This document shows positions 23,481 through 34,423 of a DNA stretch of 64,000 nucleotides, piece after piece. Made by a program: the position numbers and the translations under genes. How positions within the stretch are numbered: the stretch's first letter is position 1; each line of letters begins with the position of its first letter. The notes beneath the pieces are model-generated. The model was given only the letters and a program-made list of their open reading frames with translations, was not told the DNA's origin and made no database searches. This DNA is from Trematomus loennbergii (taxonomy: Eukaryota; Chordata; Actinopteri; Perciformes; Nototheniidae), in assembly GCA_012861695.1 (NCBI GenBank), contig JAAOOA010000056.1:7832707-7896706 (forward strand), in the 5' to 3' direction.

Positions 23481-26186
23481 ATATCTTTATGGCCTTCATA
23501 AATCAGTCGAGGAAGCGGCAACCCAGAGTGCCTGTGTGTACATGTGTTTACATCCACATGTATCTTCGTATTTGTGCGTTTACATATATGTTTACAACCA
23601 AACGGAGCGGGGGACACCCAGGCCAAGTGTGCGCTTTCTCCCCGTTCAACTCACACTGCGGTCGGATTGTTGAGGACCATTCCTAAAAACATAAGAAATG
23701 ATGACAAAACAAGGAGGCCACACACAGAGAGGCTGCTGTGACACACTGCCTGCTGGGCCCAAACACAGAGGCAGAGCCAAGCTTAACTAGGCTCTGGTGA
23801 AGGAACAGCCCGCATGTTTTTACTCTTCCACCCGCTGCAAATGAGCATATTTACATGTCCTCAAAATGTGCTTCATGGTTTGGATATCCTGCCCGCAGTG
23901 TCTATCAAGCTCCTTGGCACCCCCTGATTATACCATAGTCACCAAAGCGGCGTCAAGCAGGGAATTTGCAACTCATAATATAATCTGTCAACAACATGTA
24001 AAGCTGCCCATCTTCATAAAAGTACAAGATTAGCTGTGGAGTCAAAACGAGGCTGAATAACACTTTCGAAATTGAGTTTGAATTGAGAGTTGCTAGGAAT
24101 GTCTAGATGTTCTGATGTCGTTTTAGCCCGTTTACCAAAAGGTACATCGATCAACATGGCTTAATTTAACGTTATTCGGTCTGAAATGTGCTTTTCTGCT
24201 CTTTTATAGGGCACAAACAAAGTTTGAACGGAGGACCTATTCACATCCCTAAAATTATTATTATTATTAGCATTTTTGTAATTAACATTACACATGTTTT
24301 CTGAAACAGTAAAGGTTTTTGTCATATACTGTACATGTTATTTTGTCAGTAACACAATTCAGATGTAAATTGTTGTACTTCTAAATCCAAATTAAAGGTA
24401 AAAAATAAACCTTTGAAGACCACTCATTCAATCCCAATATGCCTGGATACCAAACGATCAAACAATACATCTCTGTTGAAATAATACCATTAGTTCTATT
24501 ATGAGCTAATGCAAAGTAGCTGCTAATCTACTTCCTGGCTGCCATCCTTATGACTGCAATTTAAAGTTCACCTATTCAATCATGAGACTTCAAAAATGTG
24601 GTCAAAGTACAGAGCAATTTGGTACGTGAGCGCAGCTCTCCATAAATATTAAGTTTTGTGTTGCTAACGTTTACCTGCCTTGGGACTGTGACAGATTTGG
24701 TTTTCAGTTAATGTACTCATCCCAATAACCTTATTTTTAGAGAAACAAAATGGTTCATATACAGGTAAACAGACCTTTATAATGCTATTAATAATCCAAT
24801 CTTGTTTCACTCAATAAAGTCATCATTTCCTGATTTAATAGCAGTGGTGATCAAAAATGATCAAAAATGTTATAAAACCAAATAATATAATTCCTTGAAC
24901 AATTTTCAACACTGATGATTTAATGTTAATGTAACAAAGTTACAAACTTATTCACGCATTATACGAAAATGTAAAGTGCGTGAGTATATATAACGCCGTT
25001 AGTGTCTGTTATAGTTATATTTTTGTTTTTGTTTTTACAGCACTAATAGACCTTCCTTTTCTTATTACCAAATTAAATGACAAATGAGGTGAACCTGGGT
25101 CATGTATTGCCCCTGGGAACCAAGGGTCTCGCAACAGTTGGTTGCTTGACCGGTAATCTAGGCTTGCTATTAACTTTGATGATCATATTCTTATCAACTT
25201 GCAGTATCTTTCTCCCTTAACTTAATGCTTGTGATTCATACAGTAATTTGAGAGATAAAAAAAGGATACCGCCCTTCTGATCTAATCTGGCAACATGAGA
25301 ATGCCAGTGAATAATAATGCATGCATGCAACCACAGACGTTTCTCATTCCTTTTGTTAACAGAGATGTGAGTTGCACAAATGATGGAGTGGAGTATGAAT
25401 GAGTGCAGGAAATGCTCTCTTACTAAGCCCTGCGTGTGGCCAAGAGAGACGGCCATAAACAAAGCTCCTCTTTGTGACTCCTCTTCACTCTCTAGTGCTC
25501 TCTCGCCTCAACTGTTGGTCTGATCCTAAAAAGTACCTCCCTTATCTTAAAAGTCTTACTAAAATCACTTTATCAGGTATTTTGTAAAAAGTCACTTTAA
25601 AAGGTCTTGATTTCTCTTCTAGGGAAATTGGAGGGGGGCCACGAGCTTGGGCAGAAATGTGGGACATTTGAAAGAGAAAATAAATACGGTCTGCATCTGA
25701 ATTATGTAAATAATAAATATGCCACGGAGCATGAACTCCGAAACCTCAGAACAACTTCAAAATAGTCTCAGGGAGCTCTGAAGTTGGGAGCAGATGTTCA
25801 GGAAGTTTTCTTTTAGTTTTTGGAGGTCCACATATGACTGTCAAGATAAATTATTTTTGGATGGCTGACATGCTTACTGTACAAAAAAGATATTCATCAA
25901 TGTACTGGCTATACAAACTTCTAAAATGATGAATATGAATCAGATTTCCATTAGAAGTTGAATTCAGTTGACAGTTACACATACGCATCCAATAGAAGAG
26001 TATGTAACACTTTCTATAATTCCTATGTCTATTGCATTATCAAGACACTTATAATGTGTAATAATATGCTTTAAAACACTTTATGGTCAAAGATATTAGC
26101 ACTCATAAATATGTTTTATACCAATGATCATCACCCATTATGAGGCAGTTTATAATTACTTATAACAAGGTCAAGTATACATACAT
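23481..26186. other. Unique AT-rich DNA, no gene seen
   Basis: Chance frames at 23354-23741 and 25217-25462 only. A TTA-trinucleotide run lies near 24258. No transposon ends or RNA genes recognised. Confidence 0.5.
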
Positions 26187-27207
26187 CAGTGGCGGCTGGT
26201 GAATCTTTCCCCAGGGGGGGCTCTACTTATACAAAAACCCACAACATATGTCATATTACAACGCAGGGCTAGCTCGAAGGCACACAGCACTTGATACAGT
26301 CTGTTATTTTAGAAAGGACTGTTTTTGTCAACCTCCTTATTAGGCTTACTGATCCCTATCCTGTAGCCTTCATTGGACTGAAGTGTTTACTTTCCTAAAC
26401 ATGGCTAGTCGCATAGCATCATCCATGTGGACTCTAGTTTGTTCATGCTTTTTAGTTTTTTCTGATATGTGCTAAGCCTGTTTTTCAGGTCTCAGGCTCG
26501 AAAAGGACATTCCCAGAACAAATGACTATATCTTCAATTCTAAAAGGGATAAATTAATAATATTTTTTCTCAAAGCAATGATAAACCTGTGAGTTGGATG
26601 TAGAAAAGTCAGAATCAATATAGAAGTTTTTCATTTTAAAGTAAATTCAGATTGAACATAGTAAAAAAATGTAAATTATAGTGTCCGTCCAAAAAAAAGA
26701 CATTACTTATAGTGAAAACCACCCTTGGATGATGGGATAGTAGACTAAAAGCTTTAGGAATCCAAACTATAACATACAATAAGTACCCTGTATCAAGATT
26801 GATGCAAAACAAGTGACATTTGACCTTTATAGAGAGGTTTAGCAGAAATAAACCCACTTCTGGGGTCATTTGGGTGGAAATCTCTGGCTCCCCTCGGTCG
26901 ATTTTGATGATTGACACCTCTTTTGAACCGTTAGAGCCACTAGAATCGAGGGGAAGTTGCTAAAATCCGTCTAAACATTACCATTGGTCAATAGAGTGAT
27001 GCACAGCCAGATGGCCCAAAACCGGAAGCTGGGTTGTAGCTCTCACACACTTTATATGAAATCTCAGTTTTTGACAAAAATGGAATGATGGATTATCAGT
27101 AATCATTTCAAATGACACAGACACATTGGATTAACCTCCAGCAGCGTTTTATCGTTTTAATGCCATTGTAAGACGTATTTGCCGTTTTGGCTCCGTAAAG
27201 CTATGTT

Positions 27208-27548
27208 CCCTGCTGAAAAAACCAGCATAGACCAGCTTAAGATGGTTGCTGGTGTTAGCTGGTGTTAGCTGGTGTTAGCTGGTGTTAGCTGGTGTTAGCT
27301 GGTGTTAGCTGGTGTTAGCTGGTGTTAGCTGGTGTTAGCTGGTGTTAGCTGGTGTTAGGCTGGTTTAGTTGGTTTACCAGGCTGGACAAGCTGGCCAGGC
27401 TGTTCTGGCTGGTTCAAGACCAGCCTGGTCAGCTAAACCAGCATAGACCAGCATGGATGTCATGCTGGTCTATGCTGGTTTTAGCTGGTAGTTAAGCTGG
27501 ATGCTGGTGAAGCTGGTATTTATGCTGGTCTACCAGCAGTCTTGCTGG
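27208..27548. repeat. ACCAGC/GCTGGT-rich inverted repeat
   Basis: Begins CTGCTGAAAAAACCAGC and ends with TATGCTGGTCTACCAGCAG. The interior is almost entirely GCTGGT or ACCAGC words, with a strong central palindrome at 27423-27480. It resembles a dispersed fish repeat whose interior tends to amplify in tandem. Confidence 0.8.
27251..27358. repeat. 10-bp minisatellite, ten perfect units
   Basis: Ten exact GGTGTTAGCT units followed by an eight-base partial unit, with no internal variation. Confidence 0.98.
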
Positions 27549-28895
27549 CTAAACTGAAACAGACACAGACAGACAGAGAGGGCGGGACACGGGGGGACGG
27601 CGAGACGGCAGTGGTTGAAACAAAGCGGTATGTTTTGACTGGCACTAATAGGCACTAACGGCACAACGGTTGAGGAGTGAAGATCAGTTGAGCGTTTCTG
27701 TGACTCCGCCCAGCGGCTGCTCTTCTGAGAGGCACCGCTCTGACAGCTCTGTCTACTGGGAAACGCGCTAAAAGTCCTTCTGGAGGTAAGCAACACTACA
27801 CAATTTCACCAAGTCTGAGAGTAAAAGCTTTCTCGAAGGTTCGTTTTGCTTTCTTACAACGTTACGTTAATGTTAACGTAACCTTACGTTTGCTAGGAGG
27901 CTAGCTGTCTTAGCTAACAACAGTTAGCAGCTAACGTTTTATGCAGTTTGTGTTTCCCCTGAAAAACGTGATGTAGTTATTTAAGGGTAAGTTAACTTAA
28001 CGTTATCTTACAAGTTGAGAGAGTTACGTTTTGTTTAAAATCGTCAATGTAATGCCATTAGAGGTTTTGTGTTGAACATGAAGTTAGCTAACTGTAGCTC
28101 TCTACCAAAGGTTAGCATGTTAAGCTGTACTTTGTGTGGCAGCTCGCTTAATACAAAGAGGGTTTTTGTGCTTCATTGTAAACTTTTCTTACAAATGTGT
28201 GTTAATCTACCTGAAATTGTAGGGACAGTTTTTTTCTACTCAATGATACAGACCATTGTTGAGGAGATGCAAAACATACTGTAAATGAGTTGGGTCTGAC
28301 ATATACTTTGAGTAATGTTACTTTGCTGCTAAAAAATGAAACATTATCAGAAGAGGATATCACCAAAGTGTGTGATTCTGTCGGGGATTTGATCTGTTCT
28401 CTGCATGTCGTACTCCTATGTACACACTGCTCTGGTATTAATTAAAAATATAATTGTAAAATGTAAGTCTCCCGCTCTTGTCATCGTTCAGGCTTTGCAT
28501 TTGAACTCCTATGACTGGTTGCGGACTTGAAGGGAATAACTTCCTGGCCTTCCTGACATCCAGGAAAAAGGTGAGATTCTAATCCATTTCAATGCCAAAA
28601 GCAAGTTATTGTTTTTAACTTTTTTAATATGATTTTTTGGGAATTTCAGTTTTATTGGACAGTAGAGATCTAATGGAAACAGTGGAGAGGGAGGAGATGA
28701 TATGCAGCAAAAGGCCGAGCCGGATGGTTGCTGCTCCATGTGGAACGTGTTCTATCAGGTAAAGCACTTTGGTACCCAGTTATTTATGGTATTGAGTTTG
28801 AATTTAGCCTTGTAAGGTATTTTCCAACAGTGCATTGTAAAGACTGAAAAAACAGGCTCAGGTTAAAGCTTGACATGATTTGGTCTTTTACTTAA

Positions 28896-29276
28896 AGGTG
28901 GGGTAGGTAATTTTGGAGAAACCAGCTCGAGTGCGCTAGAATTTGAAAATACACAACCGGAAAAAATCTGCCACTTCCTTACAGAGCCCCTCCTCCAACA
29001 CACACGAACGCGCACATGACCAATGAGGGCACGAGTTAAGTTTGTGCACAGATGGAAGGCTGACAGGCAGGTAGGCCATCCAGTTACTTCAGCCGGGCCA
29101 GCTAAAATGATTGGTCGTACTTTTTACAGTACTACGGCTTCCGCAGATGAATTTTTTTATGGATTTTTTGTCAAAGCACTTAAGATTTTCATTGCTATCG
29201 GGATGTTAAGAGCATTCCATGGAATATAACAAAACGTGTATCTCGAGCCGGTTTCTCTAACGTATCTACCCCACCT
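28896..29276. mobile_element. TTAA MITE, 381 bp
   Basis: Left end AGGTGGGGTAGGTAA and right end ATCTACCCCACCT, followed inward by GAGAAACCAGCTCGAG and its counterpart CTCGAGCCGGTTTCTC. This gives imperfect inverted repeats of about 30 bp. TTAA flanks both sides (28892-28895 and 29277-29280). No coding sequence. Confidence 0.9.
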
Positions 29277-29577
29277 TTAAGAGGATGTTTGTACTCCTGT
29301 CTTCTTTTATTTCCTTATCTTTCTTTCAGGTGTAACATCTACCAATGGTTGTACATAGACCTCCTCCACCTCTTTGCTGTCCTACTAGTCAACCCTCCTG
29401 ATCAGAGCCTTTCCTAAATAGTGGTAAGTTGTTTTACAGTTCAGTGTACGTTAATTTAGCAACTTAATGCTTTACTGCTGTTCAATAAACCCTATATATA
29501 TACATCCATCAGCAATCAATAAAACAAATCATCCAACACAAAATAGAAGAAATCTATTTATTTTTATACAACAGCAT

Positions 29578-30015
29578 CTATTGGGACTGCGCATTGATGT
29601 CATCAAGAGCCATTGAGTCTACCTTTTGTAGTCGGCCTCTCAGAATGTTTATAATTTCTTTGTCTCTTAACATTCCTATAATAATTGTTTTTTTATTGTT
29701 GGTATTGTTTTGTTCTTTATTTTTGTTGGGAGAATCACTTTGCAATTGTGTAAGTGCTATATAAATAGTTATACTAATATAATTGTTGGGTTGTAAATTG
29801 TAAATGTTTTCTTTGTTTTCTTTATTCATCGCTGCAGAAAGGATCATGCCAGCCCACATCAAACACCTGATCAAGAACTTGTGAATCTTTAGGCAGAAAA
29901 GATGAAAACAACTGTTCAAAGTTCCAGTTCCCTGTACATGGAACCATGCATGTACTCTGTTCCACATGTCTTCAGTCCGTTCTGGGCCCCATGACTCGGA
30001 CACTAGTTCTACCAA
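29578..30015 (-). CDS. Unrecognised 145-codon open frame
   Basis: Starts MVELVSESWGPERTEDMW and ends with LRGRLQKVDSMALDDINAQ, with an asparagine/lysine-rich low-complexity middle. The two ends look more protein-like than the centre. It overlaps exon-like segment 5 on the opposite strand and lies inside the TE nest, so a transposon-derived protein remnant is the most likely reading if it is coding at all. No catalytic motif or zinc-binding pattern is evident. Confidence 0.25.
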   Translation of the reverse strand: MVELVSESWGPERTEDMWNRVHAWFHVQGTGTLNSCFHLFCLKIHKFLIRCLMWAGMILSAAMNKENKENIYNLQPNNYISITIYIALTQLQSDSPNKNKEQNNTNNKKTIIIGMLRDKEIINILRGRLQKVDSMALDDINAQSQ

Positions 30016-30165
30016 GGCTCATTAGAGGTAAGCAGTGGTAGGAGAGTGGAGTTATCTTTGTATTTAGGCTGCAAGTCAACAAGAATAGATTACAAATCGC
30101 TTAAAAAATTGTTCAGACAAGAGGCACCATGTGTTACGCAGGTGTGGCACTGATATAGTCTATAT

Positions 30166-31133
30166 CAGGGGTCGGCAACCTTTTTTGAAGTGCCATTCAA
30201 AAGAAATGTTTTTATCAGCGTGCCGACGATCGTGAATTATCAAGGGGGGGGGGTGAAGAGCTCGACGAAAAGTGATGTTTAAAACTCAGTTAATGGGGCT
30301 CATTCACTGGCGCTTCCACAAACAACAACCTACATAATTGTTACATTCAAATGAAGTAGCCTACATTATTCAAGTTTACATTAACTTTGGATAATAACAC
30401 GGGAGAAATGAGCGGAAGCGCTCTCTTTTCCTCTCTCCCCCTCTCTCTCTCTCCTGACAGCCTGCCAGTATCTCAAGCAGCTCACTGATCCAGTAATGAG
30501 TGACAGTGAAGAATAAATATATTTATAACTAGTTCCAGAGGTAGATCAAATAGCTAAGTGTGTTAGGTCTAACTCTTGTGTGTTTTGCTCCGCTCACCGG
30601 TCCGTCACAGCGGGTGGAGCTGCAGGATTTCTGCTTCACACACGTTGCATACCGCTATTTTATTGTCATTTTCGGACACCATAAAATACTGTCAGACTGG
30701 TGAAGCCAGCGAGCTTGTTTTGCCGCGCACAGAAAAGTGTCACGTATTTTACGTCTCGCGATCGGCCTTTTTAGAGAACACCGATCGATCGGCAGAGAGT
30801 GAGTATCGGCCGATATCGATTGCCACGCAAAAACTGCGGCATTTTTACAGCTCCTTATGGGTAATGCAATTTGTGAAGTGCTTTCCTCTGTGGTGAAACT
30901 ATCAGCACTGCATTACGGAGGAAAGCGGCAGAAAGTCGCCTGGAGTTAAAGAGAGCGGGGCTGCGTTGCGTGCATGGCTTCCTTCTGCAGGTAACGGGGA
31001 GACGCGCTCTGGCGGCGGTCTCGTTCAGGATCCGAAAATAAAATGTAAATATTTTTGCACACTTATTCCACATATTCCTAGTGTGCCACTGGTTACGGGC
31101 AATGGCACGCGTGCCAGGGGTTGCCGACCCCTG
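30166..31133. mobile_element. hAT (Charlie-like) non-autonomous element, 968 bp
   Basis: Terminal repeats CAGGGGTCGGCAACC and its complement, typical of Charlie-group hAT elements, with an exact 8-bp target duplication GTCTATAT at 30158-30165 and 31134-31141. The interior has a CT-rich tract near 30430-30455 and no transposase motif. The 106-codon frame at 30576-30896 is not recognised. Confidence 0.95.
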
Positions 31134-31318
31134 GTCTATATAATATGCGGTTGAACTTTAAAATTACATTATTTCCGGTGCAGAGACAAACACTCGAGGT
31201 GGATGTATAAAGTACATACTGGTGTTAATAAAATATAGCGTATATCCCTCAGTTTATCGACAATAAGAATGACAATACATACTTCCGGGTGTAAAGTAAT
31301 ATATCTATCATACTGTAG

Positions 31319-31797
31319 CAGGGTGTCCGAGGGGTCTTAAAAAGTATTAAACGGCATTTTCCAAGTATTACATTTTGTAGCTTGTTTTCAATAAGTATAT
31401 AAATTGTCCAAAGAGGTTGTATTCTACAGTGTGCCTGAATGTAATCATTGCGTAGGTGTGTAGTGTGATTCTGTGTAGTTTATTTATGGCATCCCGTTGG
31501 TTTGACGTCATCTGAACAGGACATCGCGCTCTCACTGCTTGATAGCGCGCGAAGGTCCGTTTACGCCGGTTGTTAAACAACATCGTTATGGGGAAATGCA
31601 AGTTTGCGTCCAAATGGTTGGAAGATAAGGAGGAAGGACAATCAATACTGTATATAGTCAATGTGAGGTAAAGTGTGTCGCCAATGTAACCGGTTAAAAC
31701 TCAAAGTGGCGATGAGGTCTTAAAATGTATGGAAAGGGTCTTAAAAAAGGTCTTAAAAGGTCTTACATTTGACTTCAGGATTCCTGTATATACCCTG
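31319..31797. mobile_element. hAT-like element with 5-bp target duplication, 479 bp
   Basis: Begins CAGGGTGTCCGAGGGGTC and ends TATATACCCTG, with TGTAG at 31314-31318 and 31798-31802. The uninterrupted family-A copy at 45805 reads ACTATAGATCC at the same place, so the pre-insertion site is directly visible and supports a 5-bp duplication. The interior ends are rich in GGTCTTAAAAAG. It carries the start of a transposase-like frame (31588-31671). Confidence 0.85.
31588..31671 (+). pseudogene. N-terminal fragment of a hAT-like transposon protein
   Basis: ATG-initiated frame of 27 residues beginning MGKCKFASKWLEDKE, then a stop. Many fish hAT-like transposon proteins begin with a very similar M-G-K-C-K-F-x-x-x-W-L-E-D segment, thought to precede a zinc-binding domain. 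A GTAAAG immediately after the last sense codon could be a former splice donor. Everything downstream of the first domain is deleted, as expected for a non-autonomous derivative. Family resemblance is from recollection. Confidence 0.5.
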
Positions 31798-32280
31798 TGT
31801 AGATCCTACACATCCACTGGAGGTAGATTCTGAAAGTAAAATATACACTTCTCACTAGAAATGTAATCATAAAGCATTATTATGGCCAAACTATCCTACA
31901 ATTTAGGATTTTCCACTGAAAAAAGTGTTGGATTCAAGATTCAAAGGTTTTATTCTCATATGCTCAGCAGCTACAGTGTAGAAATGTCCATGCAATTCTT
32001 CTGACCTGAGCTCCTCCAACAATGCAACATATACAATAAAATACAAAAATACAAAATAAAAAGTAGTGCAAAAAGTTTATATACATTTAATATAATAGAA
32101 TATGATATTTACAAGAACAGAATATGAAATTAAATAATGTAAATTAAGAAAAAAATGTAATATGGTGTATTGCGTGGATAATAGACCCAATCACAGTGAA
32201 TGTTCAAAACTAAATTTGATACATTTTTCTTTTTCATCTCACAGTGCACATATTTAAGTAATAATAACACAAAGCTAAAA

Positions 32281-32640
32281 GTTAATCTGTTTTTCCTTTC
32301 TCTTTTCAAGAGTGCTTCAGAGGATGGCTGAATTCACAAAACGTGGAGAAGACAGAGAGGGAAAAGTTGGCCGGTTACTACATTTCACAAAAAATACAGG
32401 ACCTTGTGAAAAGCGTGTGTGTGCTCGGGCCGAGCTCGGGCCGGGCTTCGCCGTGTCTCGCTGTCTCGCAGACCCCACGCAGCAACCAGGAAGCAACACC
32501 AGCAAGCCAGCTCAGCAAGCCAGCTCACACTGTCCGCTCCTCACAGCAGCGAGCCCCGCAACGTCCCGCCAACACGGCACCCAGACCCACACACAGCATT
32601 CTGGTTGCTAACGCCATTGTAACACATAATCACTGATGTT
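32281..32640. other. GC-richer stretch with chance open frames
   Basis: Overlapping frames on both strands (32312-32636) with S/A/Q/P-rich readings. No domain recognised. A TTTCTCTTTTCAAG tract at 32297-32310 could act as a splice acceptor, but no partner is evident. Probably transposon interior. Confidence 0.3.
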
Positions 32641-32893
32641 CCGCTGTAACGGTGGTGGACTCATCAGAACAGAGTGGGCGAGCTGACCAATCAGAGACAC
32701 TGGGCTCACAGGGAGGGGGGGGGGCAGGAGCTCCAACAAGCCATTTAGGACAGAGAGTGAATACACATACTATACAGAGATGCTGTATGAGAAACCAATG
32801 TGAGTTTGGAAAATTGCACAATATAATCTATTCTAGTAGACCTCAACAATGGAATTATGATCAGTAGAAATGGCCATGACATGGGACCTTTAA
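32641..32893. mobile_element. Right part of a TTAA MITE
   Basis: Ends in ATGACATGGGACCT followed by TTAA (32890-32893). The interior ACCAATCAGAGACACTGGGCTCA segment is related, inverted, to 37270-37325. The left end was not found, so the left limit is approximate. The next bases (32888-32966) are an inverted relative of the 43975-44040 relic. Confidence 0.55.
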
Positions 32894-32966
32894 GAAGCCC
32901 TGAGACACAGTTTCGTGAATATTGTTGTTTTTTCCCCCGCCTGCGGGGGCATGGGGCTTAACAGGT

Positions 32967-33499
32967 TAAGTCACTCACATCTGTCTGGATCCATGCTGGG
33001 TCTGGTCCATAGACTGGTCTGATCCTGACGTTTGAAAAGGAAGGCAGGGGAAGCAAAATATAGCACTGGTGTTGCTACAGGTAGTTAGCCCAGCCTTCTT
33101 GCTAAACCAGCTCCTTTGAAAGAGCACGTATACTGCCTTCCTCTGTCCTTAACTCCTGCCTATGTCAGGCTGATCAGGTCCGAGCTCTTTTGCTTTCAGC
33201 TTTCCCTCCAGTGTCCTCCTCTCAAAGGGTGTTTCTTTAAGTGATTTAACATCATTTTCCTTCTCCATATTCGCTATCTAGTTTTGTTTACACTCCGTCT
33301 CCGTCTAACTCTCTCTCATTCAAACGTCAATCACTCTCTCTGGCGCTCTTGTTGCCCCCTAGTGGTTGCCGGCGTCAACAGCTGCTTTACTGTAGATGCT
33401 CAGGGCGCAGCTTCTGTGCGCCCCGAGCTGCTCCTATCTGTTGTATTGAAGGGGTGCGGACTGCGCATGCACCACTTATAACGGTACGTAAGCTGCGCA
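32967..33499. other. Transposon-nest DNA, no gene seen
   Basis: Mixed sequence with CT-rich runs near 33285-33345 and chance open frames at 33284-33575. No termini recognised. Confidence 0.4.
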
Positions 33500-34150
33500 T
33501 GGGTTCCCTCGACAAAAAAGATTTTGAAAAATAGCTCGAAATAAGGTCTGTGGAAAACGAACCTGATAAATGCATGTTTTGTTCAGCCGGATAATATCCA
33601 CATGTCTACCCTACTTTTATAATTTTCTAATCATAAATCTAATCGCCAGAAGCAAAATGCTAACGTTATGCTAAAACGAACTACAGCCGAGTACAGCAGG
33701 GTCGCACGACTTCAACGTCACGCCAACTTAAGATCAATATTCAAAAATACAGATTCAAAATTGTACAAGTTGAAGCGTTTGTTTTAACAGTTTGCAAGAG
33801 TGCAGGTACTTGCTTTCAAGCAGAACAGGGGCAAACAAACTTAGCGGGAGTGTTTACGTGTTCGGCGTAATGACGTACAACGTCCTCGACAACTTCTGTA
33901 GTCCTATTCAGCCACTTGTTAACAACCATCGTTTTTCAGACACGTAAACTCTTCAAAAATCACCAGTGGGGTCACTGCTGATCAGTGGCGTCAGAGGGCC
34001 TAGGTATAAAAGTCACGGCTCGCCACTGCTGCTGATGTATTTAATGTCGTAGAACAAAATGTGATCCGTCTCTTAATTACATTTGTGTCAACCACAGACC
34101 TTATTTCCAGCTATTTTCCAAAATCCTATGGAGAAATCCCATTGAAGTGG
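33500..34150. repeat. Imperfect inverted repeat element
   Basis: The segment around 33514-33560 (GAAATAAGGTCTGTGG core) recurs inverted at about 34088-34140 (CCACAGACCTTATTTC core). A GGTTCCCTCGACAAAAAAG word just left of the first arm is found inverted at 46622-46640. No coding sequence. Confidence 0.6.
33983..34028. mobile_element. 46-bp hAT micro-element
   Basis: CAGTGGCG at the left end and CGCCACTG at the right end, with only 30 bp between. CTGCTGAT stands directly outside both ends (33975-33982 and 34029-34036), an exact 8-bp target duplication. The termini equal the first eight bases of the hATs at 26187 and 43622. Confidence 0.88.
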
Positions 34151-34423
34151 TAAAATGCTAACTCACTTCTGCGTTTTTGGACTCGTCACTGCACCACTCT
34201 TCGGGCAAAGATTTCTGCGCCCCAAGCAGGAAACACGTGACTTATCAGTAACTTTAGACATCATAAAACAATTGTAATCTATATTTTATCGTAGATTATA
34301 CATTTTACTGACACCAACTATATAATATGTACCTTGTTAATAAAATAATAATGACAATCTAGATTGTGGGAATAGGTGGGGCGGCGCCCCTAGTGCCCCT
34401 ATGTGCTGACCGCCACATACATC

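Larger units (their letters stand above)
27549..30027 (+). other. Chain of exon-like segments with consensus splice sites
   Basis: Reading on the plus strand, segments are bounded by good splice signals. Segment 1 ends at 27785 (GGAG then GTAAGC). Segment 2 is 28492-28570 (after TTCAG, before GTGAGA). Segment 3 is 28650-28758 (after TTTCAG, before GTAAAG). Segment 4 is 29340-29423 (after CTTTCTTTCAG, before GTAAGT). Segment 5 is 29838-30027 (after CTGCAG, before GTAAGC). Joined segments do not give a long recognisable protein, so a non-coding transcript is likelier if this is real. Segment 3 also resembles a dispersed fish repeat. A 145-codon frame runs on the opposite strand at 29578-30015 with no domain I recognise. 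The GC-rich 27549-27785 stretch could be a promoter-proximal first exon. Splice consensus sites are common by chance. Confidence 0.25.
31255..31920 (+). repeat. Repeat family A, copy split by a hAT insertion
   Basis: 31255-31318 and 31803-31920 together are colinear with 45660-45920 (with an internal deletion), including GATCCTACACATCCACTGGA and the TTTAGGATTTTCCA end. The 479 bp between them are a separate insertion. Family A also occurs at 41290-41625 (inverted), and a weaker partial match is at 48270-48345. Confidence 0.8.
26187..34413. mobile_element. Probable hAT-type element of about 8.2 kb, heavily nested
   Basis: The left end CAGTGGCGGCTGGTG matches the left end of the hAT at 43622 over its first 15 bases. 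The last 180 bp (about 34230-34413) are colinear with that element's right end, including GGGCGGCGCCCCTAG. ACATACATCA lies at both outer junctions (26179-26188, overlapping the first CA, and about 34414-34423). This supports one insertion with an ACATACAT 8-bp duplication and a slightly damaged right tip. Inside are a minisatellite, exon-like segments, two TTAA MITE signals, two other hATs and a 46-bp hAT. No intact transposase is visible. The alternative is two separate solo ends that share flanks by chance. Confidence 0.55.

Noticed and set aside
29578..30015. 145-codon minus-strand frame as a host gene
   Set aside because: It lies inside a transposon nest, has a low-complexity N/K-rich middle and no recognised domain. 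Listed only as an unrecognised frame at low confidence.
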